DNA of 50,827 nucleotides, taken from contig NZ_JAAMRE010000041.1 in the NCBI RefSeq assembly GCF_013522705.1, forward strand, positions 1 to 50,827. The letters are read 5' to 3'. Position numbers and translations under genes: made by a program. Positions 23,562 through 32,050 of this stretch are shown here, piece after piece. Origin of the DNA: Pseudomonas lurida. Lineage in GTDB: Bacteria > Pseudomonadota > Gammaproteobacteria > Pseudomonadales > Pseudomonadaceae. Every line of letters starts with the position of its first letter. Position 1 is the stretch's first letter. Below the pieces are notes generated by a model. It was not told the origin of the DNA. It made no database searches and saw only the letters and a list, made by a program, of their open reading frames with translations.

Positions 23562-24824
23562 TTAGAGCAGCGAGATCGGGTAGCTGATGAATATCCGGTT
23601 CTCATCGAACTCGTTGGTGCTGAAATCCCGACGCATCGTCGAGTTGCGCCATTTCACGTTGAGGTTTTTCAGCGCGCCGCTCTGCACGGTGTAGGCCAGT
23701 TCCGATTCGCGGCCCCATTCCTTGCCGTCAGTGATCGTTCCGGTGTGCACGTTGCTGCCGCTGATGTAGCGGTTCATCAAGGTCAGGCCGGGTACGCCGA
23801 GCACCGCGAAGTTGAAGTCGTGACGCAGTTGCCAGGATTTTTCCTTGGCGTTGTCGTAGCTGGAGTTGTAGCTGTCGTTGGCCAGGGTGCCGCCGCTGGT
23901 GCCGTTGACGCGCATCCACACGCTGTCGCCGCTGAGTTTTTGCAGGCCCACGTAAAACGTGTTGCCGCCGTACTTGGCCGAGAGCAGGGCAAACGCGGTT
24001 TTGTTATCGAGGTCGCCGGCCAGTGCGCTGCCGTCCTCTTTGCCGTTGAAAAAACCGAGGTTGGCGCCCAGGGTCCAGTCGCCCAGCGGTTGGCTGTGGA
24101 TGAGGTTGACGTACTGCTGCTGGTAGATATCGCTGAGCTCGGCGTACCACAGGCCGACCTGGGTGCGTTTGTCATTGAAGGTGTATTCACCGCCGCCGAA
24201 GTTGAAACGGTCGGACTTGAACGCGGTTTTGCCGTTCATGAACATGTCTTCCATGCTCGCGTCGTTGCGCGGGCTGTTGCCGCGAAATTGCCCGCCGTAG
24301 AGGGTCAGGCCCGCGATTTCATTGGATGTGACCTGGCCGCCGCGGAAGGTTTGCGGCAGTGAGCGGCCATCGTCGGAGCGCAGGATCGGCAGCACCGGCA
24401 TCCATTCGCCGACTTTCAATTCAGTCTTCGACAACTTGGTTTTCAGCGCCACGCCCAGGCGTCCGAAGTTGTCGGCGGGGCGGCCGTCGTCGTGGATCGG
24501 CAACAACTGGGTGCCGCCGGTGCCTTTACCGCCATCGAGTTTCTGCGAGTACAGCCCCAGCACGTCAATCCCGAAGCCAACGGTGCCTTGGGTGTAACCG
24601 GACTTGGCGTCGAGAATGAAGTTCTGCGTCCACTCTTCAGCCTTGCCCTGGGCGTTGCCTGGGTTAGTGAAGTTACGGTTGAAATAGGCGTTGCGCAGGT
24701 TGAGGGTGGCCTTGGCGTCGTCGACAAAGCCGTCGGCATGCGCGGCGAAGGGCAGGGTGATGGCCAGGCTGCCGAGGCCGACCAGGCCCAGGCGTGCGCA
24801 GGAATTGCGGGCGAGTTGACTCAC
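23562..24824 (-). CDS. OprD-family outer-membrane porin, hexuronate/aldarate uptake (inferred)
   Basis: 420 aa, signal peptide ending AAHA-DGFVDD. It has the OprD features: DGFVDDAKATLNLRNAYFNRNF at the mature start, repeated amphipathic beta strands (QVGLWYAELSDIYQQQYVNL, TAFALLSAKYGGNTFYVGLQK) and a terminal strand ending in ISYPISLL. OprD proteins are substrate-specific 18-strand channels for small acids and basic amino acids. Gene order and the shared operator point to sugar acids as substrate. It lies upstream of udh on the same strand, 195 bp away. Confidence 0.88.
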   Translation of the reverse strand: MSQLARNSCARLGLVGLGSLAITLPFAAHADGFVDDAKATLNLRNAYFNRNFTNPGNAQGKAEEWTQNFILDAKSGYTQGTVGFGIDVLGLYSQKLDGGKGTGGTQLLPIHDDGRPADNFGRLGVALKTKLSKTELKVGEWMPVLPILRSDDGRSLPQTFRGGQVTSNEIAGLTLYGGQFRGNSPRNDASMEDMFMNGKTAFKSDRFNFGGGEYTFNDKRTQVGLWYAELSDIYQQQYVNLIHSQPLGDWTLGANLGFFNGKEDGSALAGDLDNKTAFALLSAKYGGNTFYVGLQKLSGDSVWMRVNGTSGGTLANDSYNSSYDNAKEKSWQLRHDFNFAVLGVPGLTLMNRYISGSNVHTGTITDGKEWGRESELAYTVQSGALKNLNVKWRNSTMRRDFSTNEFDENRIFISYPISLL

Positions 24825-24857
24825 AGTGACGCTCCATTCTTTTGTTGTTTTTATTAG

Positions 24858-24881
24858 ATGTCATACGTCGTCGTACAACAT
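24858..24881. promoter_or_regulatory. Candidate operator, imperfect palindrome before the porin gene
   Basis: ATGTCATACG and CGTACAACAT are imperfect reverse complements (8 of 10) around TCGT, 34 bp before the porin start. Both arms carry the same halves as the udh site (GTCATACG and ACAAC). The position would cover the core promoter, fitting repression. Confidence 0.6.
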
Positions 24882-24923
24882 TGGTGCGGATATTTGCGAG
24901 AAATTCTCGGAGTGTCAAGCAGA

Positions 24924-24938
24924 AGTCATACGATGACT
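24924..24938. promoter_or_regulatory. Candidate operator, perfect palindrome AGTCAT-ACG-ATGACT
   Basis: A perfect dyad 100 bp before the porin start, of the same type as the sites at 23392 and 24858. Two sites in tandem before one gene suggest cooperative binding. From here to 25131 nothing further is seen apart from a worn repeat near 25011-25060. Confidence 0.6.
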
Positions 24939-25131
24939 AAGGTGCGCGAGGTTAATTTGAGAGGGGGCGGCACGGGTATCAGTGAAAACATCCCTTGAGG
25001 CTCTTGTGGTGAGCCAGCTCACCACGGGGCAGGCCTGCTCTCCACAGAGTTATGTGTCAGCCTCTAAGACCTGTGTAGATACCTATGGCTATCGCAGGCA
25101 AGTCGAATCGTCGCACCGCCCCTCCCACATT

Positions 25132-25989
25132 TCAGCCAGCCAGGACCATCGGAGGCAAGGTGCCCAGCACCGAAACGGCCGCTACCGCACAAACACCGAG
25201 CAGCCACTCCAGCATCACGCTGCCTTTCAAACTGGCCAAGCGCTGTTCGTCGCTATCCAGGCGCAGCCGGTTCAGCAGGGCCAAGCCCAACATGCCCAGC
25301 ACCAGCATCACCTTGATCAATAGAATCAAGGCAAAACCACTGAACAACGGCGTGGGCCACAGTTGCCCAGTAAGGACACGCACGTTGATCAACCCGCTCA
25401 CCAGTAACGCCGCAACCAGGCCATAGCCGACGCCGCTGAAACGCCTGAGGACCGGCTCCAGCCGGTAACGCGACGCTTGCCTGAAGATCAGCACCAGCAA
25501 CAGCAACCCGCCCAGCCACGCGCCGACACACACCAGGTGCACCACTTGGTTGAGGATCAGCAGGCGTCCGCTCATCCCGTCCAGCATAGCGCCGTGCCCC
25601 ACCGGGGCCAGAGTGGCCAGCAACAGTGCCAGCAGCGGCAGGCGCAGTGCCGGCCAGGGTTTGACCAGGGCGATCACCAGCAGCAGGTTCAGCAACAGGT
25701 GCCAGACCCACACCTGGCCGAAGAACGTCTTGCTCAACACCAGGCGTACGGTGTTCGGCTGCAGTGCTGCGTCCCAGCCGCCGGCCATGCTCGCGGTGAT
25801 CAGCAGCAACCAGGCCGCGCCGGACGCCAGGCCGATCCAGGCCAGCCCACGGGTGAGGCGCAGCAAGGTGCGGTCCAACGCCGGCTGTGTATCGCTGCCC
25901 AGCAGCCAGGGCCTGAAGGCCCAGGCTCCGAACATCAGCAGCACGACGATAAAATGCACGAAGCGGCACAGCACCAGCAGGGTTGCCAT
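25132..25989 (-). CDS. copD: Copper resistance protein CopD, inner membrane
   Basis: 285 aa with eight hydrophobic segments. The first helix carries H in VLCRFVHFIVVLLMFGAW, and others have VWHLLLN, VGHGAMLDGMSG and QVVHLVCVGAWLGGL, the conserved histidines and Met of CopD. It is thought to move copper across the inner membrane together with CopC. It starts 3 bp after the copC stop, so the two are co-translated. No copA, copB or copRS are adjacent. Confidence 0.88.
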   Translation of the reverse strand: MATLLVLCRFVHFIVVLLMFGAWAFRPWLLGSDTQPALDRTLLRLTRGLAWIGLASGAAWLLLITASMAGGWDAALQPNTVRLVLSKTFFGQVWVWHLLLNLLLVIALVKPWPALRLPLLALLLATLAPVGHGAMLDGMSGRLLILNQVVHLVCVGAWLGGLLLLVLIFRQASRYRLEPVLRRFSGVGYGLVAALLVSGLINVRVLTGQLWPTPLFSGFALILLIKVMLVLGMLGLALLNRLRLDSDEQRLASLKGSVMLEWLLGVCAVAAVSVLGTLPPMVLAG

Positions 25990-25992
25990 CGC

Positions 25993-26358
25993 TTATTGGC
26001 CGACCTTGAAGCGATAAGTGCCTTCGCTTTTGTGGGTGTCGACGGAGACCGCATGCCACTCGACGGTGTAAGTGCCGGCTGCCAGCGGCGCGGCCGGTGT
26101 GACCACCAGGACTTTTTTGTCGGCGTCCGGGGTTTCCAGGCCTTTGATAGCGACTTCGGTGCCGTCCTTGCTCAGGGACACCTTGGTGAAGGTGGCCTCG
26201 ACGCCTTCGCTGAAAGTCAGACGCAGGTCTTTGGGCGCGGTGACGGTACTGTCCTGCGCCGGGGTGGCGCTTTTCAGGTGGGCATGGGCAAATGCCGCCG
26301 AAGCGCCCAGCAGGGACGCGAGCAGGGCGACGGTGGTCAGGGCTTGCTTGATCAACAT
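25993..26358 (-). CDS. copC: Copper-binding periplasmic protein CopC
   Basis: 121 aa, signal peptide ending AFA-HAHLKS. The mature N-terminal H-A-H and the later VSVDTHKSEGTY give the Cu(II) site histidines and Asp. The Met-rich Cu(I) loop found in plasmid CopC proteins is absent, so this is the Cu(II)-only form. Operon with copD. The start region shows no clear metal-responsive box that I could identify. Confidence 0.9.
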   Translation of the reverse strand: MLIKQALTTVALLASLLGASAAFAHAHLKSATPAQDSTVTAPKDLRLTFSEGVEATFTKVSLSKDGTEVAIKGLETPDADKKVLVVTPAAPLAAGTYTVEWHAVSVDTHKSEGTYRFKVGQ

Positions 26359-26473
26359 TGTGCAATACCAATCAATGGGGAAGAGCGGGCAGTGTACGAA
26401 GTTTCGACTGTGCCTGTCGCCCCGATCTAGAGCGGTGGTAGTCTTTGGTTTATGTCTTTGTCAGGGAGCCCAT

Positions 26474-27094
26474 ATGGGCAATCACAAGAGTGGCATTCGC
26501 CGAGCCAACGTCGAAAAAATCCTGCTGGCGGCGGAGAAAGTCTTCGCCGAGAAAGGCTATGGCAGCACCGCCATGGCCGACATCGCCGAACAAGCGCAAC
26601 TGCCGCGCTCCAACCTGCATTACTACTTCACCACCAAGAGCGAGCTGTACAGCGCGGTGCTGTTCGATCTGCTGGACCTGTGGAAACAGGATGCCCTGAG
26701 TTTTGAAACCTTCGATGACCCACGGGTGGTGCTCAGCAGCTACATCCGCGCCAAGATGCAGCGTTCACGCACACGGCCGTACGGCTCGAAAGTCTGGGCC
26801 AACGAAATCATCCACGGCGCGCCGACCCTGGGTGAGGCGCTCGACGAAAGCCTGTACGACTGGGCCAAGATGAAGGAAGCGAAAATTCGCCAGTGGGTGG
26901 AAGACAAACGCATCCTGCCGGTGGAACCGTCGAGCCTGCTGTATATGATCTGGGCTTCGACCCAGCACTACGCCGACTTTGATCACCAAGTGACGATTTT
27001 GAATGATCACCAGCCGTTGTCGGATATGCAGTTCGAGAAGGCGATCCAGACGGTGACCAGTGTGATTCTGCGGGGGATTGGGTTGGAGCCTTGA
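26474..27094 (+). CDS. TetR-family regulator, RutR/YcdC-like, likely controlling pyrimidine catabolism
   Basis: 206 aa, ATG at 26474 after CAGGGAG; a longer open frame to the left has no ribosome site and runs into copC antisense. N-terminal HTH (KSGIRRANVEKILLAAEKVF to LPRSNLHYYFTTKSELY) is typical TetR. The C-terminal domain (YDWAKMKEAKIRQWVEDKRI, MIWASTQHYADFDHQVTIL) is of the YcdC type, whose member RutR binds uracil. It faces the pre gene group across a REP pair. Role in that pathway is inferred from family and place. Confidence 0.8.
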   Translation: MGNHKSGIRRANVEKILLAAEKVFAEKGYGSTAMADIAEQAQLPRSNLHYYFTTKSELYSAVLFDLLDLWKQDALSFETFDDPRVVLSSYIRAKMQRSRTRPYGSKVWANEIIHGAPTLGEALDESLYDWAKMKEAKIRQWVEDKRILPVEPSSLLYMIWASTQHYADFDHQVTILNDHQPLSDMQFEKAIQTVTSVILRGIGLEP

Positions 27095-27112
27095 GTATCG
27101 TGGTGGGGCTTG

Positions 27113-27212
27113 GGGCCTCATCGGGGGCAAGCCCCCTCCCACACTTGACCGCATTCATTCAGACAGACTCGGTCGAATGTGGAAGGGGGCTGCCCCCGAT
27201 GAGGCCTGAAGG
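27113..27212. repeat. REP doublet between convergent TetR and preA genes
   Basis: CCTCATCGGGGGCAAGCCCC at 27116 and GGGGCTGCCCCCGATGAGGC near 27188 are inverted copies about 75 bp apart. It can terminate transcription from both sides. Confidence 0.8.
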
Positions 27213-27213
27213 G

Positions 27214-28488
27214 CTACACCGCCTCCCTGTACGGATTCCTCGGATCCTGCGTCCAATTCAAAAACGGCTTGCCCGTGTCGATGGGCACCATCTCGATGCA
27301 ATCGGCCACCGGGCAGGTGATCTGGCACAGGTTGCAGCCCACGCATTCATCATCGATCACTTCGTATTTATGCGTGCCGTCCGCTTGTTTCAGGCTGGCG
27401 ATGGCCTGGTGCGAGGTATCCTCACAGGCAATATGGCAACGCCCACAGCCAATGCACGCCTCTTGGTCGATCTTGGCGATCACCTGGTAGTTGATGTCCA
27501 GATACTTCCAGTCCGTGGTATTGCCCACCGCGCGGCCGGAAAACGCTTGCAGGCTCTGGTAGCCATGACTGTCCATCCAGCGCGACAGCCCGTCCTTCAT
27601 CTCTTCGACGATGCGAAACCCATGCAGCATCGCCGCCGTGCACACCTGCACCGCGCCGCAACCGAGGGCGACGAATTCGGCGGCGTCGCGCCAGGTGCCG
27701 ATGCCGCCGATCCCGCAGATCGGCAAGCCTTGGGTCTGCGGGTCGCGGGCGATTTCAGCGACCATGTTCAGGGCGATCGGCTTGACCGCCGAACCGCAAT
27801 AACCGCCGTGGGTGCTCTGGGTGCCAACCGTCGGCAGCGCGACCATACGCTCCAGGTCGACGCTGGTGATGGAGTTGATGGTGTTGATCAGCGACACCGC
27901 ATCCGCCCCGCCCCGATACGCCGCGCGTGCCGCCACGCGGATGTCGGTGATATTCGGCGTGAGCTTGACGATCACCGGCAGCGAGCAATAGGTCTTGCAC
28001 CAGCGCGTCACCTGTTCCACGTACTCCGGCACCTGGCCCACCGCCGCGCCCATGCCGCGTTCGGGCATGCCGTGGGGGCAGCCGAAGTTCAGCTCGATAC
28101 CGTCGCAGCCGGTGGCTTCCACCAGGGGCAGGATGTTTTTCCACGACTCTTCAACGCAAGGCACCATCAGCGACACGATCAGCGCGCGGTCGGGCCAGTC
28201 CTTTTTCACCTGGGTGATTTCCCGCAGGTTGATCTCCAGGGAGCGGTCGGTGATCAGCTCGATGTTGTTGATGCCCAGCACTTCACGGTTGGCGCCATAG
28301 TGCGCCGAGTAACGCGAGGATACGTTGACCGCCGCCGGGTCCTCGCCGAGGGTTTTCCACACCACGCCGCCCCAGCCGGCTTCAAAAGCCCGGACCACGT
28401 TGTAGGCCTTGTCGGTGGGCGGCGCGGAGGCCAGCCAGAACGGGTTGGGGGCTTTGATACCGGCGAAGACAATCGAGAGATCGGCCAT
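27214..28488 (-). CDS. preA: NAD-dependent dihydropyrimidine dehydrogenase, subunit PreA
   Basis: 424 aa. The N-terminal two thirds are an FMN barrel like dihydroorotate dehydrogenase (LSIVFAGIKAPNPFWLASAP, ELNFGCPHGMPERGMGAAVG, PVIVKLTPNITDI, GIGGIGTWRDAAEF). The last 80 residues carry two 4Fe-4S clusters: CIGCGRCHIAC and CVGCNLCQITCPVADC. With PreT it reduces uracil and thymine to the dihydro forms, the first step of the reductive pathway. Its ATG overlaps the preT stop by one base (TAATG). Confidence 0.93.
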   Translation of the reverse strand: MADLSIVFAGIKAPNPFWLASAPPTDKAYNVVRAFEAGWGGVVWKTLGEDPAAVNVSSRYSAHYGANREVLGINNIELITDRSLEINLREITQVKKDWPDRALIVSLMVPCVEESWKNILPLVEATGCDGIELNFGCPHGMPERGMGAAVGQVPEYVEQVTRWCKTYCSLPVIVKLTPNITDIRVAARAAYRGGADAVSLINTINSITSVDLERMVALPTVGTQSTHGGYCGSAVKPIALNMVAEIARDPQTQGLPICGIGGIGTWRDAAEFVALGCGAVQVCTAAMLHGFRIVEEMKDGLSRWMDSHGYQSLQAFSGRAVGNTTDWKYLDINYQVIAKIDQEACIGCGRCHIACEDTSHQAIASLKQADGTHKYEVIDDECVGCNLCQITCPVADCIEMVPIDTGKPFLNWTQDPRNPYREAV

Positions 28489-29855
28489 TACGCAGCCTCC
28501 ACATTCAGCATGAGTTGGGCGTGCATGGCCTGGGCGGCCAGCTTGCCATGTTGTACCGCCTGCACGGTAAGGTCCTGGCCGAGGCTGACGCAGTCGCCGC
28601 CGGCATAGACGCCTGGAATGCTGGTGCGCAGGTGCTCGTCGACGAAAATCCGCTCGCCCACGCGGTGCAGTTGCTGGGCCAGTGGGTCGTGCAACGCCTC
28701 GTTATCGAAGCCTTGGCCAATGGCCTTGAATATCGCATCGGCGGCCAGTTCGAAGGTTTCCCCCGTGGCACTCAGACGCCCGTTTTCCATGCGTGTGCGA
28801 GCAAAGCGCATGCCGCGAACGTGGCCCTTATCGTCGAGCAACACCTCTTCAGGCTGAGCCCAGGTCAGCAGGCGTACCTGGTTGGCCTTGGCGATGTCCT
28901 GCTCATGGTGGGTGGCGCCCATATCGGCCAGGCCACGGCGGTAGACGAGGTTGACATCGCGGGCACCGAGGCGGGCCATCTGCACGGCCATGTCGATGGC
29001 GGTGTTGCCGGCGCCGAGCACGATGCAGCGGTCGGCCAGCGGCAGTTGGGTCAGGTCATCGGCCTGGCGCAGTTCGCGGATGTAGTCGGTGGCGGCGAGC
29101 AGGCCGGGGGCGTCCTCATGGGGTAGACCGAGTTGCTTGCTGGCGGCCAGGCCCAGGCCGAGAAACACTGCATCGAATTGCTGATGCAGTTCGCTCAGGG
29201 TCAGGTTGTCGCCCAGGCGCTGGCCGTGGCGGATGTCGATGCCGCCGATCTGCAGTAGGAACTCCAGTTCCTTCTGGGCGAAGTCATCCACCAGTTTGTA
29301 TTTGGCGATCCCGTATTCATTCAGGCCGCCGGCCTTTTCCCGCGCTTCGAAAATCACCACGTCGTGGCCGTGCAGCGCCGCGCGATGGGCGCAGGCCAGG
29401 CCGGCGGGCCCGGCGCCGACCACGGCGATGCGTTTGCCGGTGGGCGCGGCGCGTTGGAACGGGTGTTCGCTGAAGTGGGCATTGTCGACCGCATAGCGTT
29501 GCAACAGGCCAATCAGCACTGGCGCACATTCTTCGGCGTTATTACGGACACAGGCCTGCTGGCACAGGATTTCGGTGGGGCAGACCCGCGCACAGCTGCC
29601 GCCGAGGATGTTGGCCGAGAGGATTTTCTGCGCGGCGCCCTGCACGTTATCGGTGTGGATATTGCGGATGAACGAGGGGATATCGATCTCGCTGGGGCAT
29701 GCATTCACGCACGGCGCGTCGTAGCAATACAGGCAGCGTGAGGCTTCCAGTTGGGCCTGGCGGGCGTTGAGAGGCGGTGCCAGGTCGGTGAAATGGCTGG
29801 CGAGGGTTGCGCCATCTTCTACGGGATGGGGGAGGTGGGTCAGGGTCTGGATCAC
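28488..29855 (-). CDS. preT: NAD-dependent dihydropyrimidine dehydrogenase, subunit PreT
   Basis: 455 aa from a GTG at 29855 with GAGG eight bases upstream; an ATG 54 bp further up lies in repeat sequence. The N-terminus has the Fe-S cysteine sets ASRCLYCYDAPCVNACP and GGSCARVCPTEILCQQAC. Next are two nucleotide-binding motifs, IAVVGAGPAGLACAHRAA for FAD and CIVLGAGNTAIDMAVQMARLG for NAD(P), and the FAD closing GVYAGGDCVSLGQDLTVQAV. It feeds electrons from NADH to PreA. It is the first gene of the preTA pair. Confidence 0.92.
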   Translation of the reverse strand: MIQTLTHLPHPVEDGATLASHFTDLAPPLNARQAQLEASRCLYCYDAPCVNACPSEIDIPSFIRNIHTDNVQGAAQKILSANILGGSCARVCPTEILCQQACVRNNAEECAPVLIGLLQRYAVDNAHFSEHPFQRAAPTGKRIAVVGAGPAGLACAHRAALHGHDVVIFEAREKAGGLNEYGIAKYKLVDDFAQKELEFLLQIGGIDIRHGQRLGDNLTLSELHQQFDAVFLGLGLAASKQLGLPHEDAPGLLAATDYIRELRQADDLTQLPLADRCIVLGAGNTAIDMAVQMARLGARDVNLVYRRGLADMGATHHEQDIAKANQVRLLTWAQPEEVLLDDKGHVRGMRFARTRMENGRLSATGETFELAADAIFKAIGQGFDNEALHDPLAQQLHRVGERIFVDEHLRTSIPGVYAGGDCVSLGQDLTVQAVQHGKLAAQAMHAQLMLNVEAA

Positions 29856-29897
29856 GGTGATGGCCTCACGGTTATTGAGGTTCTGCCTCTGATGGGC

Positions 29898-30006
29898 GAT
29901 CGTTCCCATGCTCTGCGTGGGAATGCCTCACTGGACGCTCTGCGTCCGCTCTTGGAACGCGGAGCGTCCCTGGCTGCATTCCCACGCAGAGCGTGGGAAC
30001 GATCAT
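29898..30006. repeat. Single copy of the array-type palindromic repeat
   Basis: GATCGTTCCCATGCTCTGCG on the left and CGCAGAGCGTGGGAACGATC on the right are near-perfect inverted arms about 65 bp apart; GACGCTCTGCGTC and GGAGCGTCC lie between. It is the same family as 128-793 but not tandem. It separates the dihydropyrimidinase end from preT. Confidence 0.85.
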
Positions 30007-30019
30007 GTGCGCTGTATGT

Positions 30020-31459
30020 TCAGCGCTTCACAGCAATTGGCCTGGAATGCTCGGCCCGCTTGCTCAACTGCTCGAACACCGCCGGATACGCCGGCCGCTC
30101 CACATAGCGCCCGGCCCCGCGCTCGGCGCGCAGGTCGCCATCGGCCCAGACCAGCTTGCCCTGGCTGATGGTGTGGCTCGGCACGCCGCGCACGGTCTTG
30201 CCTTCGAAGATGTTGAAGTCGACCTGCTGGTGGTGGGTCTTGGCGGAAATGGTACGTGTGCCCTGCGGGTCCCACAGCACCAGGTCGGCATCGGCACCCA
30301 CGCGGATCGCACCTTTGCGGGGGTAGAGGTTGAAGATCTTCGCGGTGTTGGTGGAGGTCAGCGCAACGAAGTCCTGCATGGATAAGCGGCCGGTGTTGAC
30401 CCCTTCATCCCATAGCAGTGCCATGCGGTCTTCGATCCCGGCGGTGCCGTTGGGGATCTTGCTGAAGTCGTCGCGCCCGGCGGCTTTTTGCTCGGCGCAG
30501 AAGCAGCAGTGGTCGGTGGCGGTGGTGTGCAGGTTACCCGATTGCAGGCCGTGCCAAAGCGCCTCCTGGTGCCCGCGCGGACGGAACGGTGGGCTCATCA
30601 CATAGCCGGCTGCAGTCTGCCAGTCGGGGTGCTGATAGACGCTGTCGTCCAGCAGCAGATGGCCGGCGAGCACTTCGCCGTACACCGGCTGGCCCTTGCC
30701 ACGGGCATAGGTGATCTCATCCAGGGCTTCTCGGGTGGACACATGCACCAGGTACAGTGGCGTGCCGATGGTTTCGGCGATTCGGATCGCCCGGCTGGCC
30801 GCTTCGCCTTCCACCTGGGACGGCCGCGACAGCGGGTGCGCTTCCGGGCCGGTGATGCCCTGGGCCATCAGCTTGCGTTGCAGGTGGTACACCAGCTCGC
30901 CGTTTTCCGCATGCACGGTGGGCACCGCGCCCAGTTCCAGACAGCGTTCGAAGCTGGCGACCAGGGTGTCGTCCGCCGCCATGATCGCGTTCTTGTAGGC
31001 CATGAAGTGCTTGAAGCTGTTGATACCGTGGTGGCTGACCAGCTCGGCCATTTCCTCGCGCACCTGTTCGCTCCACCAGGTGATCGCGACATGGAAACCG
31101 TAGTCGGCCGCCGATTTTTCCGCCCAGCCGCGCCACTGATGGAAGGCTTCCAGTAACGACTGCTGCGGGTTGGGAATCACGAAATCGATGATCGATGTGG
31201 TGCCGCCGGCCAAACCCGCCGCCGTGCCGCTGAAAAAATCTTCGCTGGCCACGGTGCCCATGAAGGGCAGTTGCATATGGGTGTGCGGGTCGATGCCGCC
31301 GGGCATCAAGTATTGGCCACTGCCGTCGAGCACTTCGGTGCCGACAGGAATGTCCAGGTCCATGCCAATAGCGCGAACTAGACCGCCTGCGCATAAAACA
31401 TCGGCGCGGTAACTTTCATCATGGGTAATTACGGTGGCGCCACGGATCAACAGCGACAT
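30020..31459 (-). CDS. hydA: Dihydropyrimidinase (hydantoinase)
   Basis: 479 aa cyclic amidohydrolase, second step of the reductive pyrimidine pathway, opening dihydrouracil to N-carbamoyl-beta-alanine. Zinc ligands are H-x-H in GGIDPHTHMQLPF, the carboxylated Lys in NSFKHFMAYK, His in PTVHAENGEL and LYLVHVSTREA, and Asp in TTATDHCCF. Length is normal for the family. It is transcribed leftward, towards preTA, and divergently from the NCS1 transporter. Confidence 0.93.
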   Translation of the reverse strand: MSLLIRGATVITHDESYRADVLCAGGLVRAIGMDLDIPVGTEVLDGSGQYLMPGGIDPHTHMQLPFMGTVASEDFFSGTAAGLAGGTTSIIDFVIPNPQQSLLEAFHQWRGWAEKSAADYGFHVAITWWSEQVREEMAELVSHHGINSFKHFMAYKNAIMAADDTLVASFERCLELGAVPTVHAENGELVYHLQRKLMAQGITGPEAHPLSRPSQVEGEAASRAIRIAETIGTPLYLVHVSTREALDEITYARGKGQPVYGEVLAGHLLLDDSVYQHPDWQTAAGYVMSPPFRPRGHQEALWHGLQSGNLHTTATDHCCFCAEQKAAGRDDFSKIPNGTAGIEDRMALLWDEGVNTGRLSMQDFVALTSTNTAKIFNLYPRKGAIRVGADADLVLWDPQGTRTISAKTHHQQVDFNIFEGKTVRGVPSHTISQGKLVWADGDLRAERGAGRYVERPAYPAVFEQLSKRAEHSRPIAVKR

Positions 31460-31788
31460 GTCGAATTCCTCACAGGCTTGACCGGCTTGTGCCAGTTCTA
31501 AGTGTTGTAATGCTGCGTTCCCATCTCAGGTTTATTCCTGACATCGGTGACAGGAATAGAAACTAGCCCGAGTTTTCCGATTGGGCAAGCGTATTTTTTA
31601 TAAGCTTATTCAAGATATAACCTATTGAAAATAAACTAAAAAATGTTGGAGTCACCAAAATGTAGCGGGCGTTCACCATTTTGACGCACTTGACAGGTTT
31701 GCAAATTGAGCAACATTTCTTATTGCAAATCAGGTGCTTGAGATATGCCGCTTGACGGGAGTGAAAAATGAAAATAATTGTGTTGCAC

Positions 31789-31867
31789 CAGATTGAGTCC
31801 GACCGGTTCAGGCAACTTGCTTAATGCCCCGGCTGAACCCAGCAACAAGTAACCCGGATTCAATCTG
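31789..31867. other. 79-bp dyad in the divergent dihydropyrimidinase/NCS1 promoter region
   Basis: The 590 bp between the two genes (31460-32050) are A+T-rich and hold no ORF worth calling. Outer arms CAGATTGAGTCCG (31789-31801) and CGGATTCAATCTG (31855-31867) match in 12 of 13 bases. Inside, GGTTCAG (31805-31811) pairs with CTGAACC (31833-31839). Further left TTGCAAAT occurs twice, near 31699 and 31723. These could be operator sites or a leader RNA structure before the NCS1 gene. Confidence 0.5.
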
Positions 31868-32050
31868 AAAGTTGATTAACATCAGCAAGTTATATAAGCG
31901 GTGAGGGCATGGCGGCGGTTAACGGCACGAATATTGAGTGCAGTGGCGGCTGGCCGGGCCTGTGATGTCATGTTGTTTACGAGGTACTCCGGCCATCTCC
32001 TGCGTTGCAGGGGGTGAGCAACAATAATTCGAAAAAACCGTGGAGCGGCC

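Noticed and set aside
26072..26473. N-terminal extension of the TetR regulator
   Set aside because: The extra part is antisense to copC and the promoter gap. The ATG at 26474 begins the family N-terminus after CAGGGAG.
31460..32050. A known riboswitch before the NCS1 gene
   Set aside because: I see a dyad but none of the conserved sequence blocks of riboswitch classes I know.
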